Positions 50,592 to 60,586 of a DNA stretch of 64,000 bases are shown one piece after another. A program made the position numbers and the translations under genes. The notes under the pieces are model-generated. The model did no database searches, had not been told where the DNA came from, and saw only the letters and a list, made by a program, of their open reading frames with translations. This DNA comes from Hymenobacter caeli (GTDB taxonomy: Bacteria; Bacteroidota; Bacteroidia; Cytophagales; Hymenobacteraceae), in contig NZ_JABSNP010000003.1 of NCBI RefSeq assembly GCF_013294115.1, forward strand, positions 186,001 through 250,000, given 5' to 3'. The stretch's first letter is position 1, and each line of letters starts with the position of its first letter.

Positions 50592-50681
50592 ATGCAGAAC
50601 GCAGCGAAGCATTTCTACTGCGTTAGTAAACCAATCGATTGGATTAGTAGAGCAGTAGAGATGCTTCGCTGCGCTCTGCAT
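50592..50681. repeat. Palindromic repeat family R3, copy b, in the place of kdpB
   Basis: The arms ATGCAGAACGCAGCGAAGC (50592-) and its near-complement ending GCGCTCTGCAT (50650-50681) pair over ~31 bp with about three mismatches. The core CGAAGCATTTCTACTGCG matches the copy at 39419. It occupies the 208-nt gap between kdpA2 and kdpC2, where kdpB would be expected. Confidence 0.8.
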
Positions 50682-50761
50682 GACGGCTTAGTTGGATTTG
50701 ATGTTCCCTGAACGGCCTCAATTTCCACATTCTCACACCGAATAATCTCCACCTTAAAAAT

Positions 50762-51328
50762 ATGAATTTCTTGCGTCCGGTGCTGCTGAGCGGCTTGCTG
50801 CTGCTCCTGTTTGGGTTTGCGTTTCCGGGGCTGATTTGGGCCTTTGCCCAGCTCACGCCCGAGCGGGCGGCGGGCTCGCCGGTGGTGGCCCAGGGCCGGG
50901 TGGTGGGCTTCCGCTATATCGGGCAGAAATTTACCCGAGCCCGCTATTTCCAGGGCCGGCCCTCGGCCGTGGACTACAACGCCGCCGCCACCGGGGCCTC
51001 GAACCTGAGCCCCACCAACCCCGCGTTTCTAGCCGTCGCCAAGGCCCGCCTCGACACCTTTCTCCTCCAAAACCCCGGCGTGACCCGCGCCCAGGTGCCC
51101 GCCGAGCTACTCACGGCCAGCGGCTCGGGCCTCGACCCCGACCTCTCGCCCGCCGGGGCCCTCGTGCAGGTGGCCCGCGTGGCCCGGGCCCGCGGCCTGG
51201 CCCCTGCCCGGGTGGCGGCCCTGGTGCAAGCCCAGACGGCGGGCCCCTGGCTGGGCTTCGTGGGCCCGGCCCACGTGGGGGTGCTCCAGCTCAACCTGGC
51301 GCTCGACGCGCTGCCGGCGGGCCGCTAG
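50762..51328 (+). CDS. Second KdpC paralog
   Basis: 188 residues, the same length as KdpC at 43096. One membrane helix (GLLLLLFGFAFPGLIWAF) is followed by the complete KdpC domain: VVGFRYIGQKFTRARYFQGR, GASNLSPTNPAF, LLTASGSGLDPDLSPAGALV, QVARVARARG and VGVLQLNLALDAL. All usual segments are intact, so it is not a decaying copy. Some early positions differ (RYIGQKF for NVGQKF; PSAVDYNAAATGASN). It presumably works with the KdpA paralog upstream. Confidence 0.92.
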   Translation: MNFLRPVLLSGLLLLLFGFAFPGLIWAFAQLTPERAAGSPVVAQGRVVGFRYIGQKFTRARYFQGRPSAVDYNAAATGASNLSPTNPAFLAVAKARLDTFLLQNPGVTRAQVPAELLTASGSGLDPDLSPAGALVQVARVARARGLAPARVAALVQAQTAGPWLGFVGPAHVGVLQLNLALDALPAGR

Positions 51329-51345
51329 CGCCCGGCCCCCGGGCC

Positions 51346-52716
51346 CTACTCGCCCAACCCGTACTCCTGAATCTTGCGGTAGAGCGTGGTGAGGCCGATG
51401 CCCAGCACCCGCGCCGCTTCGGTTTTGTTGCCGTGGGTTTCGAGCAGGAGGCGTCGGATGTGCTGCTCCTCCACGCGGCGCAGGCTGCGCTCGTCGCCGG
51501 CGGGCACGGGGCCGGCGGGCTCGGCGGCGGCCAGCTGCACTTCCACCGGCAGGCCGTCGAGGGCCAGGGGCTGGCCGGCGGGCGTGAGGATGGCGGCCCG
51601 CTCCAACACGTTCTTCAGCTCGCGCACGTTGCCGGGCCAGCCGTAGCGTTGCAGGGCTTGCAGGGCCTCGTCGGTGAGCACCAGGGGCTGGCGGGTGAGC
51701 TTGGCGGCCAGCTGCCGCGAATAAAACGCCACCAGCGCGGGGATGTCGGCCCGGCGGGCGCTCAGGGGCGGCACCAGTACCTCGAAGCCCGCCAGGCGGT
51801 AGTACAGGTCGGGCCGGAAATGGCCCAGCTCTATCTCCTGGCGCAGGTTGCGGTTGCTGGCGGCAATCAGGCGCACGTTGACCCGGGTGGGCCGGGTGTC
51901 GCCGATTTTCAGGAACTCCTGGGTTTCGAGCACCCGCAGCAGCTTGGCCTGCAAGCCCAGCTCCAGCTCCCCAATCTCGTCGAGGAACAGCGTGCCGCCG
52001 TTGGCCTCCTCAATCAACCCCTTCTTGTCGGCCTGGGCCCCGGTAAAGGCCCCTTTCTTGTAGCCAAACAGCTCCGACTCCAGCAGCTCGCGCGAAAAGG
52101 CGCTGCAATTGACGGCCACAAAGGCCTTCTGCCGCCGCCCGCTGGCCCCGTGGATGGCCTGGGCAAACAGCTCCTTGCCCGCGCCCGTGGGGCCCCCGAG
52201 CAGCACCGTGGCGTCGGTGGGCGCTACCTGGCGGGCCAGGTGCTTGGCCTGCTCCAGGGCCGGCGCGTGGCCCACAATGGCGTCGAACGTGGACTGGGTG
52301 CTGGCCACCTGCCGCTCCAAGTCGGCCACCCGGCGCTGGAGGCGGGCTTTTTCTACGGCCCGCTCCACCACCACCAGCAGCTGGTCGTCGGAATCGCCCT
52401 TGGTGAGGTAGTCGAACGCCCCGGCTTTCATGGCCCGCACGCCGTCGGGCACGGTGCCGTGGGCCGTCACCAGCACCACCTCGGCCAAGGGGGCCTTTTC
52501 CTTGAAGCGGGGCAGCAGCTCCACGCCGTGGCCGTCGGGCAGCTTCACGTCGCTCAGCACCAGCAGCACCTCGTCGGCCCGCTCCTGCAACAGCTGGAGG
52601 CCGCGCCGGGCGTCGGGGGCTTGCAGCACGACGTAGCCCTCCAGCTCCAGCAGCCGCCCCACCACGGTGCGCAGCTGGGCTTCGTCGTCAATCAGCAAAA
52701 TGGTGCCGGTGGGCAT
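51346..52716 (-). CDS. Sigma-54-dependent response regulator (probable kdp activator)
   Basis: 456 residues from the ATG at 52716. The receiver domain has the phosphoacceptor Asp56 in LVLSDVKLPDGHG. The AAA+ domain shows Walker A LLGGPTGAGKELFAQ, the sigma-54 contact loop GYKKGAFTGAQAD, and Walker B NGGTLFLDEIGE. The C-terminal Fis-type helix-turn-helix reads NKTEAARVLGIGLTTLYRKI. It is convergent with kdpC2 (17 nt between stops). In Bacteroidota kdp clusters this type replaces the KdpE regulator (recollection). Its probable target sites are the CAWWWTGGTAGG copies at 48162-48367, and its likely kinase is the one at 36331. Confidence 0.92.
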   Translation of the reverse strand: MPTGTILLIDDEAQLRTVVGRLLELEGYVVLQAPDARRGLQLLQERADEVLLVLSDVKLPDGHGVELLPRFKEKAPLAEVVLVTAHGTVPDGVRAMKAGAFDYLTKGDSDDQLLVVVERAVEKARLQRRVADLERQVASTQSTFDAIVGHAPALEQAKHLARQVAPTDATVLLGGPTGAGKELFAQAIHGASGRRQKAFVAVNCSAFSRELLESELFGYKKGAFTGAQADKKGLIEEANGGTLFLDEIGELELGLQAKLLRVLETQEFLKIGDTRPTRVNVRLIAASNRNLRQEIELGHFRPDLYYRLAGFEVLVPPLSARRADIPALVAFYSRQLAAKLTRQPLVLTDEALQALQRYGWPGNVRELKNVLERAAILTPAGQPLALDGLPVEVQLAAAEPAGPVPAGDERSLRRVEEQHIRRLLLETHGNKTEAARVLGIGLTTLYRKIQEYGLGE

Positions 52717-52770
52717 GGGCGGGCAGAAAAGTAGGCTGCAAAGGACGGTGAAACGGGCCGGCCAACGCGC

Positions 52771-52801
52771 AAAAAGGCCCCGCACCAAACGGTGCGGGGC
52801 C
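52771..52801 (-). terminator. Terminator of uvrB
   Basis: On the minus strand a perfect 11-bp stem (GGCCCCGCACC) with a GTTT loop is followed by TTTTT. It lies 20 nt downstream of the uvrB stop. Confidence 0.85.
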
Positions 52802-52821
52802 CCGCAACTTACCAACCGGAC

Positions 52822-54867
<2,046 letters not shown>

Positions 54868-54950
54868 GCGGGGAGGAAAGCAAGCCGGAAAAGGCCAGCT
54901 AACTTAACCCAAAACGCGCCGCCGTGGTTTCTGCATTTCGATAAAAGTGG

Positions 54951-55316
54951 CTAGCGCGGATCGCGCCACACCAGCTGCCGGTTGGTAGAGAGCTGGTAGA
55001 ACTCCGGGCAGCGTCCGTCGCCCCGGCCGGTAATGCCGCCGCTCGGGGCGCACAGCACGTTCAGGCACTCGTCGTAGAGTGTAATATATTGGTCGCAGCA
55101 CGAAGACGTTACCAGGTACACTTTCTGGCCGTGGTAAGTGTATTGCCATATTTCGTAGGCCGGGTTGCCTTTGGGCTGCGCCTGTAGTTCGGCGATTTTG
55201 GTTTGGATGCTGGCCCCGCAGTTGGGGCCCGGCTCGCTGGCCGTTTCGCGGCACTGGGAAGCCACCAGGGGCAAAATGCTCAGCAAAGCCCAGCAGAAGG
55301 GTTGAAGTTTACGCAT
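54951..55316 (-). CDS. Small secreted Cys-rich protein
   Basis: 121 residues from the ATG at 55316. The signal peptide (FCWALLSILPLVASQCRE) may be a lipoprotein signal (SQC). The core EIWQYTYHGQKVYLVTSSCC, DQYITLYDECLNVLCAPSGG and ITGRGDGRCPEF resembles a small Bacteroidota family with a 'CCDQ...G-I-T-G-x-G-D-G-x-C' motif (DUF6970-like, from memory). Cysteines may form disulfides. Function unknown. Encoded upstream of uvrB on the same strand. Confidence 0.7.
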   Translation of the reverse strand: MRKLQPFCWALLSILPLVASQCRETASEPGPNCGASIQTKIAELQAQPKGNPAYEIWQYTYHGQKVYLVTSSCCDQYITLYDECLNVLCAPSGGITGRGDGRCPEFYQLSTNRQLVWRDPR

Positions 55317-55363
55317 GGTGAGAAACGGCAATGAGACGTTGAATAAGCGGCCGCGGGTACCCA

Positions 55364-56359
55364 TTAAAAGCGCCGGGCCAGAAACAAGCTCATGCCGTCG
55401 GCGTGCTGCCCAACACCGGCCGGGGCGGGCCCCACGTTCCAACTGGTGCGGGGGCCCTGGGCAGTAGTCGCCGGCCGGTGCAGCAGGTTCCAGGCCCCGA
55501 AGAGCACCGTGGCCGTGCCCACGCCGAGGTTGGCCATCGACAGGATTTTTTGCGATTCGTTGGTAGGCGGTGTACCGTTGATGCGTGCCTCGGGGGCCGC
55601 GGGAAACCGGGTGGCTCCGAGCACGAGCTGGGTGGTGCCGCTGGCCATCGTCAGCCACGGCAGCCAGCGGCCCGCCTGGCGGCCCGCGTCCGAACTGCTC
55701 AAGGCCAGGGCCGACAGGTTGAGGCCCCCGAGTACGGCCGAGGCGGTGCCGTAGCCGTTGGGAATGTTGTTGCCGCTAGCCACAGGGGTGTACACCGGCC
55801 CGTAAGTGGGCTGGATTAGGGCGCAGTCAGCCAGACTTAAGCCGCTTTGGGCCACCCAGCGGCCGAGGGCGTCGTCGCGCATATCCAGCAAATTGCTGTA
55901 CTGAAAGCGCCGGTTGATGCACTCGGCGGCGGCGCGGCCGGCGGTTTGTTCCACGAGGTAGCCCACGGCACAGATGCGCCCCGCCCCGTCGATGAAGCAG
56001 GGGTGGCGCTGCCCGTCGGGGGCCGCGTTCCGCGGAAACACACCCGCCTGCCAATAGGCGTGCAGCAAATCGAGCAGGTGGGCCCGGCGCTGGCGCAGCG
56101 CCGCCGGCAGGGCCTCCGGGGTGCACTGGCGCAGCCGCTGCTCGGCATAGGCCAAGTGCGTTTGGATGCGCAGCACGTCCGGCGTTTCGTCCGTGGGGCC
56201 CCGGCCGAAACGGGCCACGAAGCTGGCGTCGCCCACCACGGGGTTTACCGGGCCCAGGGCCGCGGAGGCCCGGCAGCGGCTCGCCACCTCAAAGCCCAGC
56301 CGGCATAGCCCCGCCAACGAGATGATTACCAGAAGCAACGGGAGTAGATGACGATTCAT
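55364..56359 (-). CDS. Membrane-anchored hypothetical protein
   Basis: 331 residues. An N-terminal helix (LLPLLLVIISLAGLCRLGFE) acts as signal or anchor. The first half has ALRQRRAHLLDLLHAYWQAG, VFPRNAAPDGQRHPCFIDGA and GRICAVGYLVEQTAGRAAAE, a pattern that recurs in Bacteroidota hypothetical proteins. The second half contains weakly hydrophobic, Gly/Ala-rich stretches (TASAVLGGLNLSALALSSSD; MASGTTQLVLGATRF). No enzyme motif is seen. It lies 40 nt downstream of the anti-sigma/barrel gene and may share its transcript. Confidence 0.65.
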   Translation of the reverse strand: MNRHLLPLLLVIISLAGLCRLGFEVASRCRASAALGPVNPVVGDASFVARFGRGPTDETPDVLRIQTHLAYAEQRLRQCTPEALPAALRQRRAHLLDLLHAYWQAGVFPRNAAPDGQRHPCFIDGAGRICAVGYLVEQTAGRAAAECINRRFQYSNLLDMRDDALGRWVAQSGLSLADCALIQPTYGPVYTPVASGNNIPNGYGTASAVLGGLNLSALALSSSDAGRQAGRWLPWLTMASGTTQLVLGATRFPAAPEARINGTPPTNESQKILSMANLGVGTATVLFGAWNLLHRPATTAQGPRTSWNVGPAPAGVGQHADGMSLFLARRF

Positions 56360-56399
56360 AAGCAGTGGGATGGTCAGAGAAAGTGGGCCGGTGGCAGGG

Positions 56400-58127
56400 C
56401 TACGGCATCTTCACAGTGCCCCCAAAATCCACGGTGGCTTCCAGCCCAAAGCTGTAAGGCCGGCTCTGGCGCACGAAATCCTGCATGGGCTGGGCATTGA
56501 GCGAGAGCACGCCCAACTCGGCCGTGGGGCCCACCGAGAGCGTGCAGCGGCCCGTGGCGGGGCGGTACTGGGCCCCCGCCCCGCCGCGCAGCGTGGTGAG
56601 CAGCCGCCGGTAGGGCGAGCCGGTGGTGAGGGAATAGGTTTTGGTGGCTTCGGGCTCGCCGGCCACTTCCGAGCGCACGTTGAACAAGGCGCTCACCGCG
56701 GCTCCGAGGCGGCCGTAGGCACTCCAGCCGCGCTTCACGGGGTTGGCGTAGTGCACGGCCACGGGCACGCCCGCCGTGCGGTAGCGGAAAGAGGTGGTGC
56801 GCAAGGTGGCGGGCGGGGTCGCGGCAAAGGCGTAATCGGCCAGCTGCTCGCCCACGAAGCTGGTGGTGGTGGCCGACTGTGCCTCGTGCTGGCCCAGCTC
56901 CAGGCCGGTGCTCAGGGCCCAGTGGCCGCCCAGCAGGCGCGTGGCCCGCAGCGACACGCGCTGGTCGAGGCCCCCGCGCAGGTTCGCGCGGTACTCGGCG
57001 GCGGCCCGGTTGTTAAGCGTCTGCGAACTGGTGCGCAGGGCTGCTGGCGAATAGGCGTAGGCAGTAGCCGTGGGGGCAGCATCCTGCGAAAAGTCCGCGT
57101 TGGGATGGAATACGCCGGCCGCGTAGCTCGCCCCGAACTGCCAGCGGCGCAGCGGCAGCGCCGCCACGTTGGGCACCGCCGCCGCCGCCGCCAGGCGGGC
57201 CGGCAGCGCGGGGCCGGGCGCGGCCGGGGCCAGCGCTGCCGGCCGCAGGGCCAGCGAGACCCACGCTCCGCGGGGGCCGGCCGCGCCGCTGGCTTCGGCC
57301 CTGGCAACGGCAATAGGGCCGTCCGTCAGCGCATTGCCGGCACTGGCGTAAGCGGTGGGGGCAGCGTAAGCCCCGCTGCTATACGCCCCGGCTGCTCCCG
57401 CAGCGGCGCTGCCGCGGCTGGCCTGGTTGGAGGCCTGCGCCGCGCTATTGCTACCGGCCATGCTCGTAAGCTGGCCCGGCGCTGCCGCCTCATTCGCCCG
57501 GAGAGAACTCGCCTGAGAAGAAACAGAACCGGCCGGCCGGGTAGCGGCGACACTGGGCACAAAGCCCGGACGGCCGGGTGAGCGGGTGCCGTCGTCGGCG
57601 CTGGCCCTCAGAGTGACTGCGTCTTTAGGCCCATCCGAGCCGGCGGCAACCGAGCCGGCGGCAACCGAGCCGGCGGCAACCGAGCCGGCGGCAACCGAGC
57701 CGGCGGGGCCCGAAAGGGCCAGCCCGCCGCCCACCGCTGCCCTGGGAGCAGTTCGGTCAGGGGCCGTTGCCGGCGGCAACCCGGTGGCCACGGCCGCATC
57801 GGCTGGGGTGCGTCCGGGGCGTCCGTTCGCGCCGGCCGGGCTCGTGGCCACGGTGGCCGCCGGGGCCGGTAGCGCGTGCCGGGCCCACCAGTCGGCCCCG
57901 GCAAACGAGGCCACGAGCAGGCTGGCGGCGGCTACCCAGCGGGTGGCCACCAGGCGGCGGCGGTAGGTTTCGTTCTGGCGCACGAGCAGGGCGTTGTCGA
58001 GCTGTTCCCACACCAGCGGGCGCGGCGTGGCCTTGGCGTCGGCCAGGTGGTGGCGGAAAAGCTCTTCCAGGCTGCCCTTGGGTGGCTCGGCGTCCGGGGG
58101 GGGCGGGGTGAAGTTGTTAGGAATCAT
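56400..58127 (-). CDS. Anti-sigma-like N-terminus fused to an outer-membrane-type beta-barrel
   Basis: 575 residues. Residues 1-60 (SLEELFRHHLADAKATPRPL, VWEQLDNALLVRQNETYRRR) look like the cytosolic anti-sigma segment found beside ECF sigma genes in Bacteroidota. A membrane helix follows (WVAAASLLVASFAGADWWA). Residues ~80-330 are low-complexity Ala/Ser/Gly/Pro with a five-unit AAGSV tandem. The C-terminal ~240 residues resemble a barrel (WQFGASYAAGVFHPNADFSQ; LGGHWALSTGLELGQHEAQS; YGRLGAAVSALFNVRSEVAG; SFGLEATVDFGG). Its start overlaps the sigma gene by 11 nt, indicating translational coupling. Sigma control is inferred. Confidence 0.75.
   Translation of the reverse strand: MIPNNFTPPPPDAEPPKGSLEELFRHHLADAKATPRPLVWEQLDNALLVRQNETYRRRLVATRWVAAASLLVASFAGADWWARHALPAPAATVATSPAGANGRPGRTPADAAVATGLPPATAPDRTAPRAAVGGGLALSGPAGSVAAGSVAAGSVAAGSVAAGSDGPKDAVTLRASADDGTRSPGRPGFVPSVAATRPAGSVSSQASSLRANEAAAPGQLTSMAGSNSAAQASNQASRGSAAAGAAGAYSSGAYAAPTAYASAGNALTDGPIAVARAEASGAAGPRGAWVSLALRPAALAPAAPGPALPARLAAAAAVPNVAALPLRRWQFGASYAAGVFHPNADFSQDAAPTATAYAYSPAALRTSSQTLNNRAAAEYRANLRGGLDQRVSLRATRLLGGHWALSTGLELGQHEAQSATTTSFVGEQLADYAFAATPPATLRTTSFRYRTAGVPVAVHYANPVKRGWSAYGRLGAAVSALFNVRSEVAGEPEATKTYSLTTGSPYRRLLTTLRGGAGAQYRPATGRCTLSVGPTAELGVLSLNAQPMQDFVRQSRPYSFGLEATVDFGGTVKMP
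57636..57710. repeat. 15-bp in-frame tandem repeat
   Basis: The unit CGAGCCGGCGGCAAC occurs four times perfectly, plus a fifth variant copy (57696-57710). It encodes the AGSVA repeat in the linker of the anti-sigma/barrel protein on the minus strand. The perfect units suggest recent slippage and likely length variation between strains. Confidence 0.9.
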
Positions 58128-58686
58128 AACGGGGCGGGGCGCTCAGGCGCTCCAGTTTGGTTTGAAGAATGGCGCGGGCCCGCGAGTACTGCGATTTGCT
58201 GGTGCCTTCGCTGATGCTCATCAGCTCGCCGATTTCGCGGTGGGTGTAGCCTTCGATGGCGTACAGGTTGAACACCATGCGGTAGCGCGGGGCCAGCTCC
58301 TGCACCAGGGCCAGCAGCTCCTGGAAGTTGTAGTTGCTGAGCGTGAACTCGGGGCTGGCCAGCGCGGCCGGGTATTCGGCGTCGCTCACCGCCACCAGCG
58401 GGGCGTTGCGGCGGTGCTGGCGCAGGGCGGCGTTCACCATCACCCGCCGGATCCAGAACTCCAGCGGGCACTCGCGCCGGAAGCTGCCCAGCGTCCGAAA
58501 CACGGTCAGGAAACCTTCCTGGAGCACGTCCTCGGCCTCGAAGGTGGTTTGGGCGTAGCGCAGGCACACGGCCATCATGCGGGCCGCGTACTTGTCGTAG
58601 AGCTGCTTCTGGGCCAGCTGCTGGCCGGCCAGGCAGCCGGCAATCAGCTCGTCTTCGGTGGGCGCGGCGCGGGCGGTGCGGCTCAC
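58117..58686 (-). CDS. ECF-type RNA polymerase sigma factor
   Basis: About 189 residues from a GTG at 58686 (MSRTARAAPTEDELIAGCLA). No ATG is available; GTG at 58746 is the alternative. Region 2 reads LYDKYAARMMAVCLRYAQTT, FEAEDVLQEGFLTVFRTLGS and FRRECPLEFWIRRVMVNAAL. Region 4 reads LVQELAPRYRMVFNLYAIEG, YTHREIGELMSISEGTSKSQ and YSRARAILQTKL. It belongs to the sigma-70 ECF group common in Bacteroidota and overlaps its probable anti-sigma partner downstream by 11 nt. Confidence 0.9.
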   Translation of the reverse strand: MSRTARAAPTEDELIAGCLAGQQLAQKQLYDKYAARMMAVCLRYAQTTFEAEDVLQEGFLTVFRTLGSFRRECPLEFWIRRVMVNAALRQHRRNAPLVAVSDAEYPAALASPEFTLSNYNFQELLALVQELAPRYRMVFNLYAIEGYTHREIGELMSISEGTSKSQYSRARAILQTKLERLSAPPRYDS

Positions 58687-59133
58687 CGTCAGGCGGGGCA
58701 AAGCAGTTTCGTCGGCCCCGCTGGCCGGCCAGGCGGCGGCGCTCACGCGCGATGTCGGGGCAGCGGCCCGGCCCGGTGCCCGGTAACGGCAACGGCGCTG
58801 ATGGTGCAAGAAAAAACGTCCGGCATAGGGCGCAAGCAAGGGTGGAAGGACCAGTGAAGCCGTGGGCTACGCACGAGAGGCCCCGGCGGCCCCCAAGGGT
58901 TGCAAGCCCCGCCGCCGGCGTTAAAATTAAGCGGGCCGCCGGCAAAAAACGACGCCCCGGCAGGCCACCGGCCGTGCCCGCAGCAGCCACCCGGGGGCAC
59001 CGTTCAGCCGGGCGCAGCCGCGCCTTTGCCCGCCACTCCTGTTCCCGTCAAGGCGCAGCTTCCGCCCGGTGCTGCTCGCGGCCGCACTGCAACAGCCGGC
59101 GGCACGCCCGGCAACGAGGGCAAGCGGTAACGC
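58687..59133. other. Intergenic gap, no gene recognised
   Basis: About 450 bp between the ECF sigma gene and aroE, both on the minus strand. Short open frames here have no start plus family-like sequence and differ in all frames. The promoter of the sigma gene should lie near 58690-58800, but no full TTG/TAnnTTTG pair was found. An AT-rich patch (TTAAAATTAA, about 58921-58930) is the only compositional break. Confidence 0.5.
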
Positions 59134-59880
59134 TCAGCTGGCCTGGTTCCAGATGTCCCAGGCGGCTTCGGCTTGCAGGCACAGCATCTCGAACCCGTTT
59201 TTTACCTGGGCCCCGGCGGCCTTGCCGTGGGCCATGAACCGCGTTTCGGCGGGGTTGTACACCAGGTCGTAGAGGTAGTGGCCGGGCGTGAGGGCCGCGT
59301 AGGGCAGCGCCGGGGCCTCCTCCACGCGGGGAAACGTGCCCAGCGGCGTGGCGTTGACGATGAGCGGGTGCCCGGCCACCACGGCGGGCGTGAGGTCGTC
59401 GTAGGTGAGGCCGGGGCCCAGCGGGCGGCGGCCCACCAGCCAGTACGGGATGTCCAAATCGCGCAGGGCCGTCTCCACGGCCTTGGCGGCCCCGCCCGTG
59501 CCCAGCACCAGGGCCCGGGCCGCGGCCCCCCGCAGCGGGAAAAACGGCCGCAGCGACTCGCGGAAGCCCACGTAATCGGTGTTGTGGCCCACCAGGCGGC
59601 CGTCGGGGCGCACGTCAATCACGTTCACGGCCCCCACCCGGGCCGCCGAGGGCGTCACCTCGTCCAGGTAGGGCCACACCTCTTCCTTGTACGGCACCGT
59701 CACGTTGAGGCCGCGCAGGTCCGGGTGGGCCCGCAGCAGGGCCGGCAGGCCGGCGGCGGTGGGCAGCTCGAACAGGTCGTAGCGGCAGTCGGTGAGGCCC
59801 AGGCTGTAAAACTTCTGGGCGAAATACGTTTGCGAAAACGAGTGGCCGAGCGAGCGGCCGATGAGTCCGAACTCACGCAT
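59134..59880 (-). CDS. aroE: Shikimate dehydrogenase
   Basis: 248 residues from the ATG at 59880 (MREFGLIGRSLGHSFSQTYF). The enzyme reduces 3-dehydroshikimate to shikimate with NADPH in aromatic amino-acid synthesis. The substrate-binding Ser residues are in GRSLGHSFS and the catalytic Lys in GLNVTVPYKEEVWPYLD. GHNTDYVGF holds the Asp/Asn substrate contacts. The NADP loop is LVLGTGGAAKAVETAL. Slightly shorter than the E. coli enzyme, as usual in Bacteroidota. Upstream, the DedA gene ends 44 nt after its own stop region begins, on the same strand. Confidence 0.95.
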   Translation of the reverse strand: MREFGLIGRSLGHSFSQTYFAQKFYSLGLTDCRYDLFELPTAAGLPALLRAHPDLRGLNVTVPYKEEVWPYLDEVTPSAARVGAVNVIDVRPDGRLVGHNTDYVGFRESLRPFFPLRGAAARALVLGTGGAAKAVETALRDLDIPYWLVGRRPLGPGLTYDDLTPAVVAGHPLIVNATPLGTFPRVEEAPALPYAALTPGHYLYDLVYNPAETRFMAHGKAAGAQVKNGFEMLCLQAEAAWDIWNQAS

Positions 59881-59923
59881 GGGGCAGGGAAGTGAAGGGG
59901 CGGGCAAGCAGGGCAGCGGCGGG

Positions 59924-60586
59924 CTAGCGCGGCCCGGTGGCCGGCTGGGGGCCCAGCTTGCCTTTCATAAACGACCACAGCGGCGGCAGCACCGACAGCA
60001 CGATGATGCCCAATACCACCAGCTCAAAGTTCTTTTTTACCGCCTCGATGTTGCCGAACAGGTAGCCGGCCGTGGTGAGCAGCGCCACCCACAGCACGGC
60101 CCCCACGATGCTGTACGAGGCAAAGTGCCGGTACTTCATGGTGCCCACGCCCGCCACAAACGGCGCGAACGTGCGCACAATGGGCACGAAGCGGGCCATG
60201 ATGATGGTTTTACCGCCGTGCTTGGCGTAAAACGCCTGGGTCTGGTCGAGGTACTTGCGCTTCAAAAACCGGAAATCGTGCTGGAACACCCGCGGCCCCA
60301 GGTAGTCGCCCACGGCGTAGTTCACGTTGTCGCCGGTGAAGGCCGCCGCAATCAGCAGCGGGATGAGCACCCACACGCTCAGGCCGGTTTCGGGCCGCGC
60401 CGCCAGGGCCCCCGCCGCAAACAGGAGCGAGTCGCCGGGTAGGAAGGGAAACACGATGATGCCCGTTTCGGTGAACACGATGAGGAACAGCACCAGGTAA
60501 GTCCAAGTGCCGTAGGTGCTCACCACGTCCACCAGGGTTTTGTCGAGGTGCAGCAGCAGGTCGAAGAAGTGTTTGACGATTTCCAT
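59924..60586 (-). CDS. DedA-family membrane protein
   Basis: 220 residues from the ATG at 60586 (MEIVKHFFDLLLHLDKTLVD). About five membrane segments. The DedA signatures are VFTETGIIVFPFLPGDSLLF, NYAVGDYLGPRV and ARFVPIVRTFAPFVAGVGTM. DedA/Tvp38 proteins are linked to undecaprenyl-phosphate or phospholipid transport across the membrane and to proton-motive-force homeostasis. Encoded 43 nt upstream of aroE on the same strand, probably in one transcript. Confidence 0.9.
   Translation of the reverse strand: MEIVKHFFDLLLHLDKTLVDVVSTYGTWTYLVLFLIVFTETGIIVFPFLPGDSLLFAAGALAARPETGLSVWVLIPLLIAAAFTGDNVNYAVGDYLGPRVFQHDFRFLKRKYLDQTQAFYAKHGGKTIIMARFVPIVRTFAPFVAGVGTMKYRHFASYSIVGAVLWVALLTTAGYLFGNIEAVKKNFELVVLGIIVLSVLPPLWSFMKGKLGPQPATGPR

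Noticed and set aside
57636..57710. CRISPR-like tandem array
   Set aside because: The 15-bp units are contiguous without spacers and in frame within a gene.
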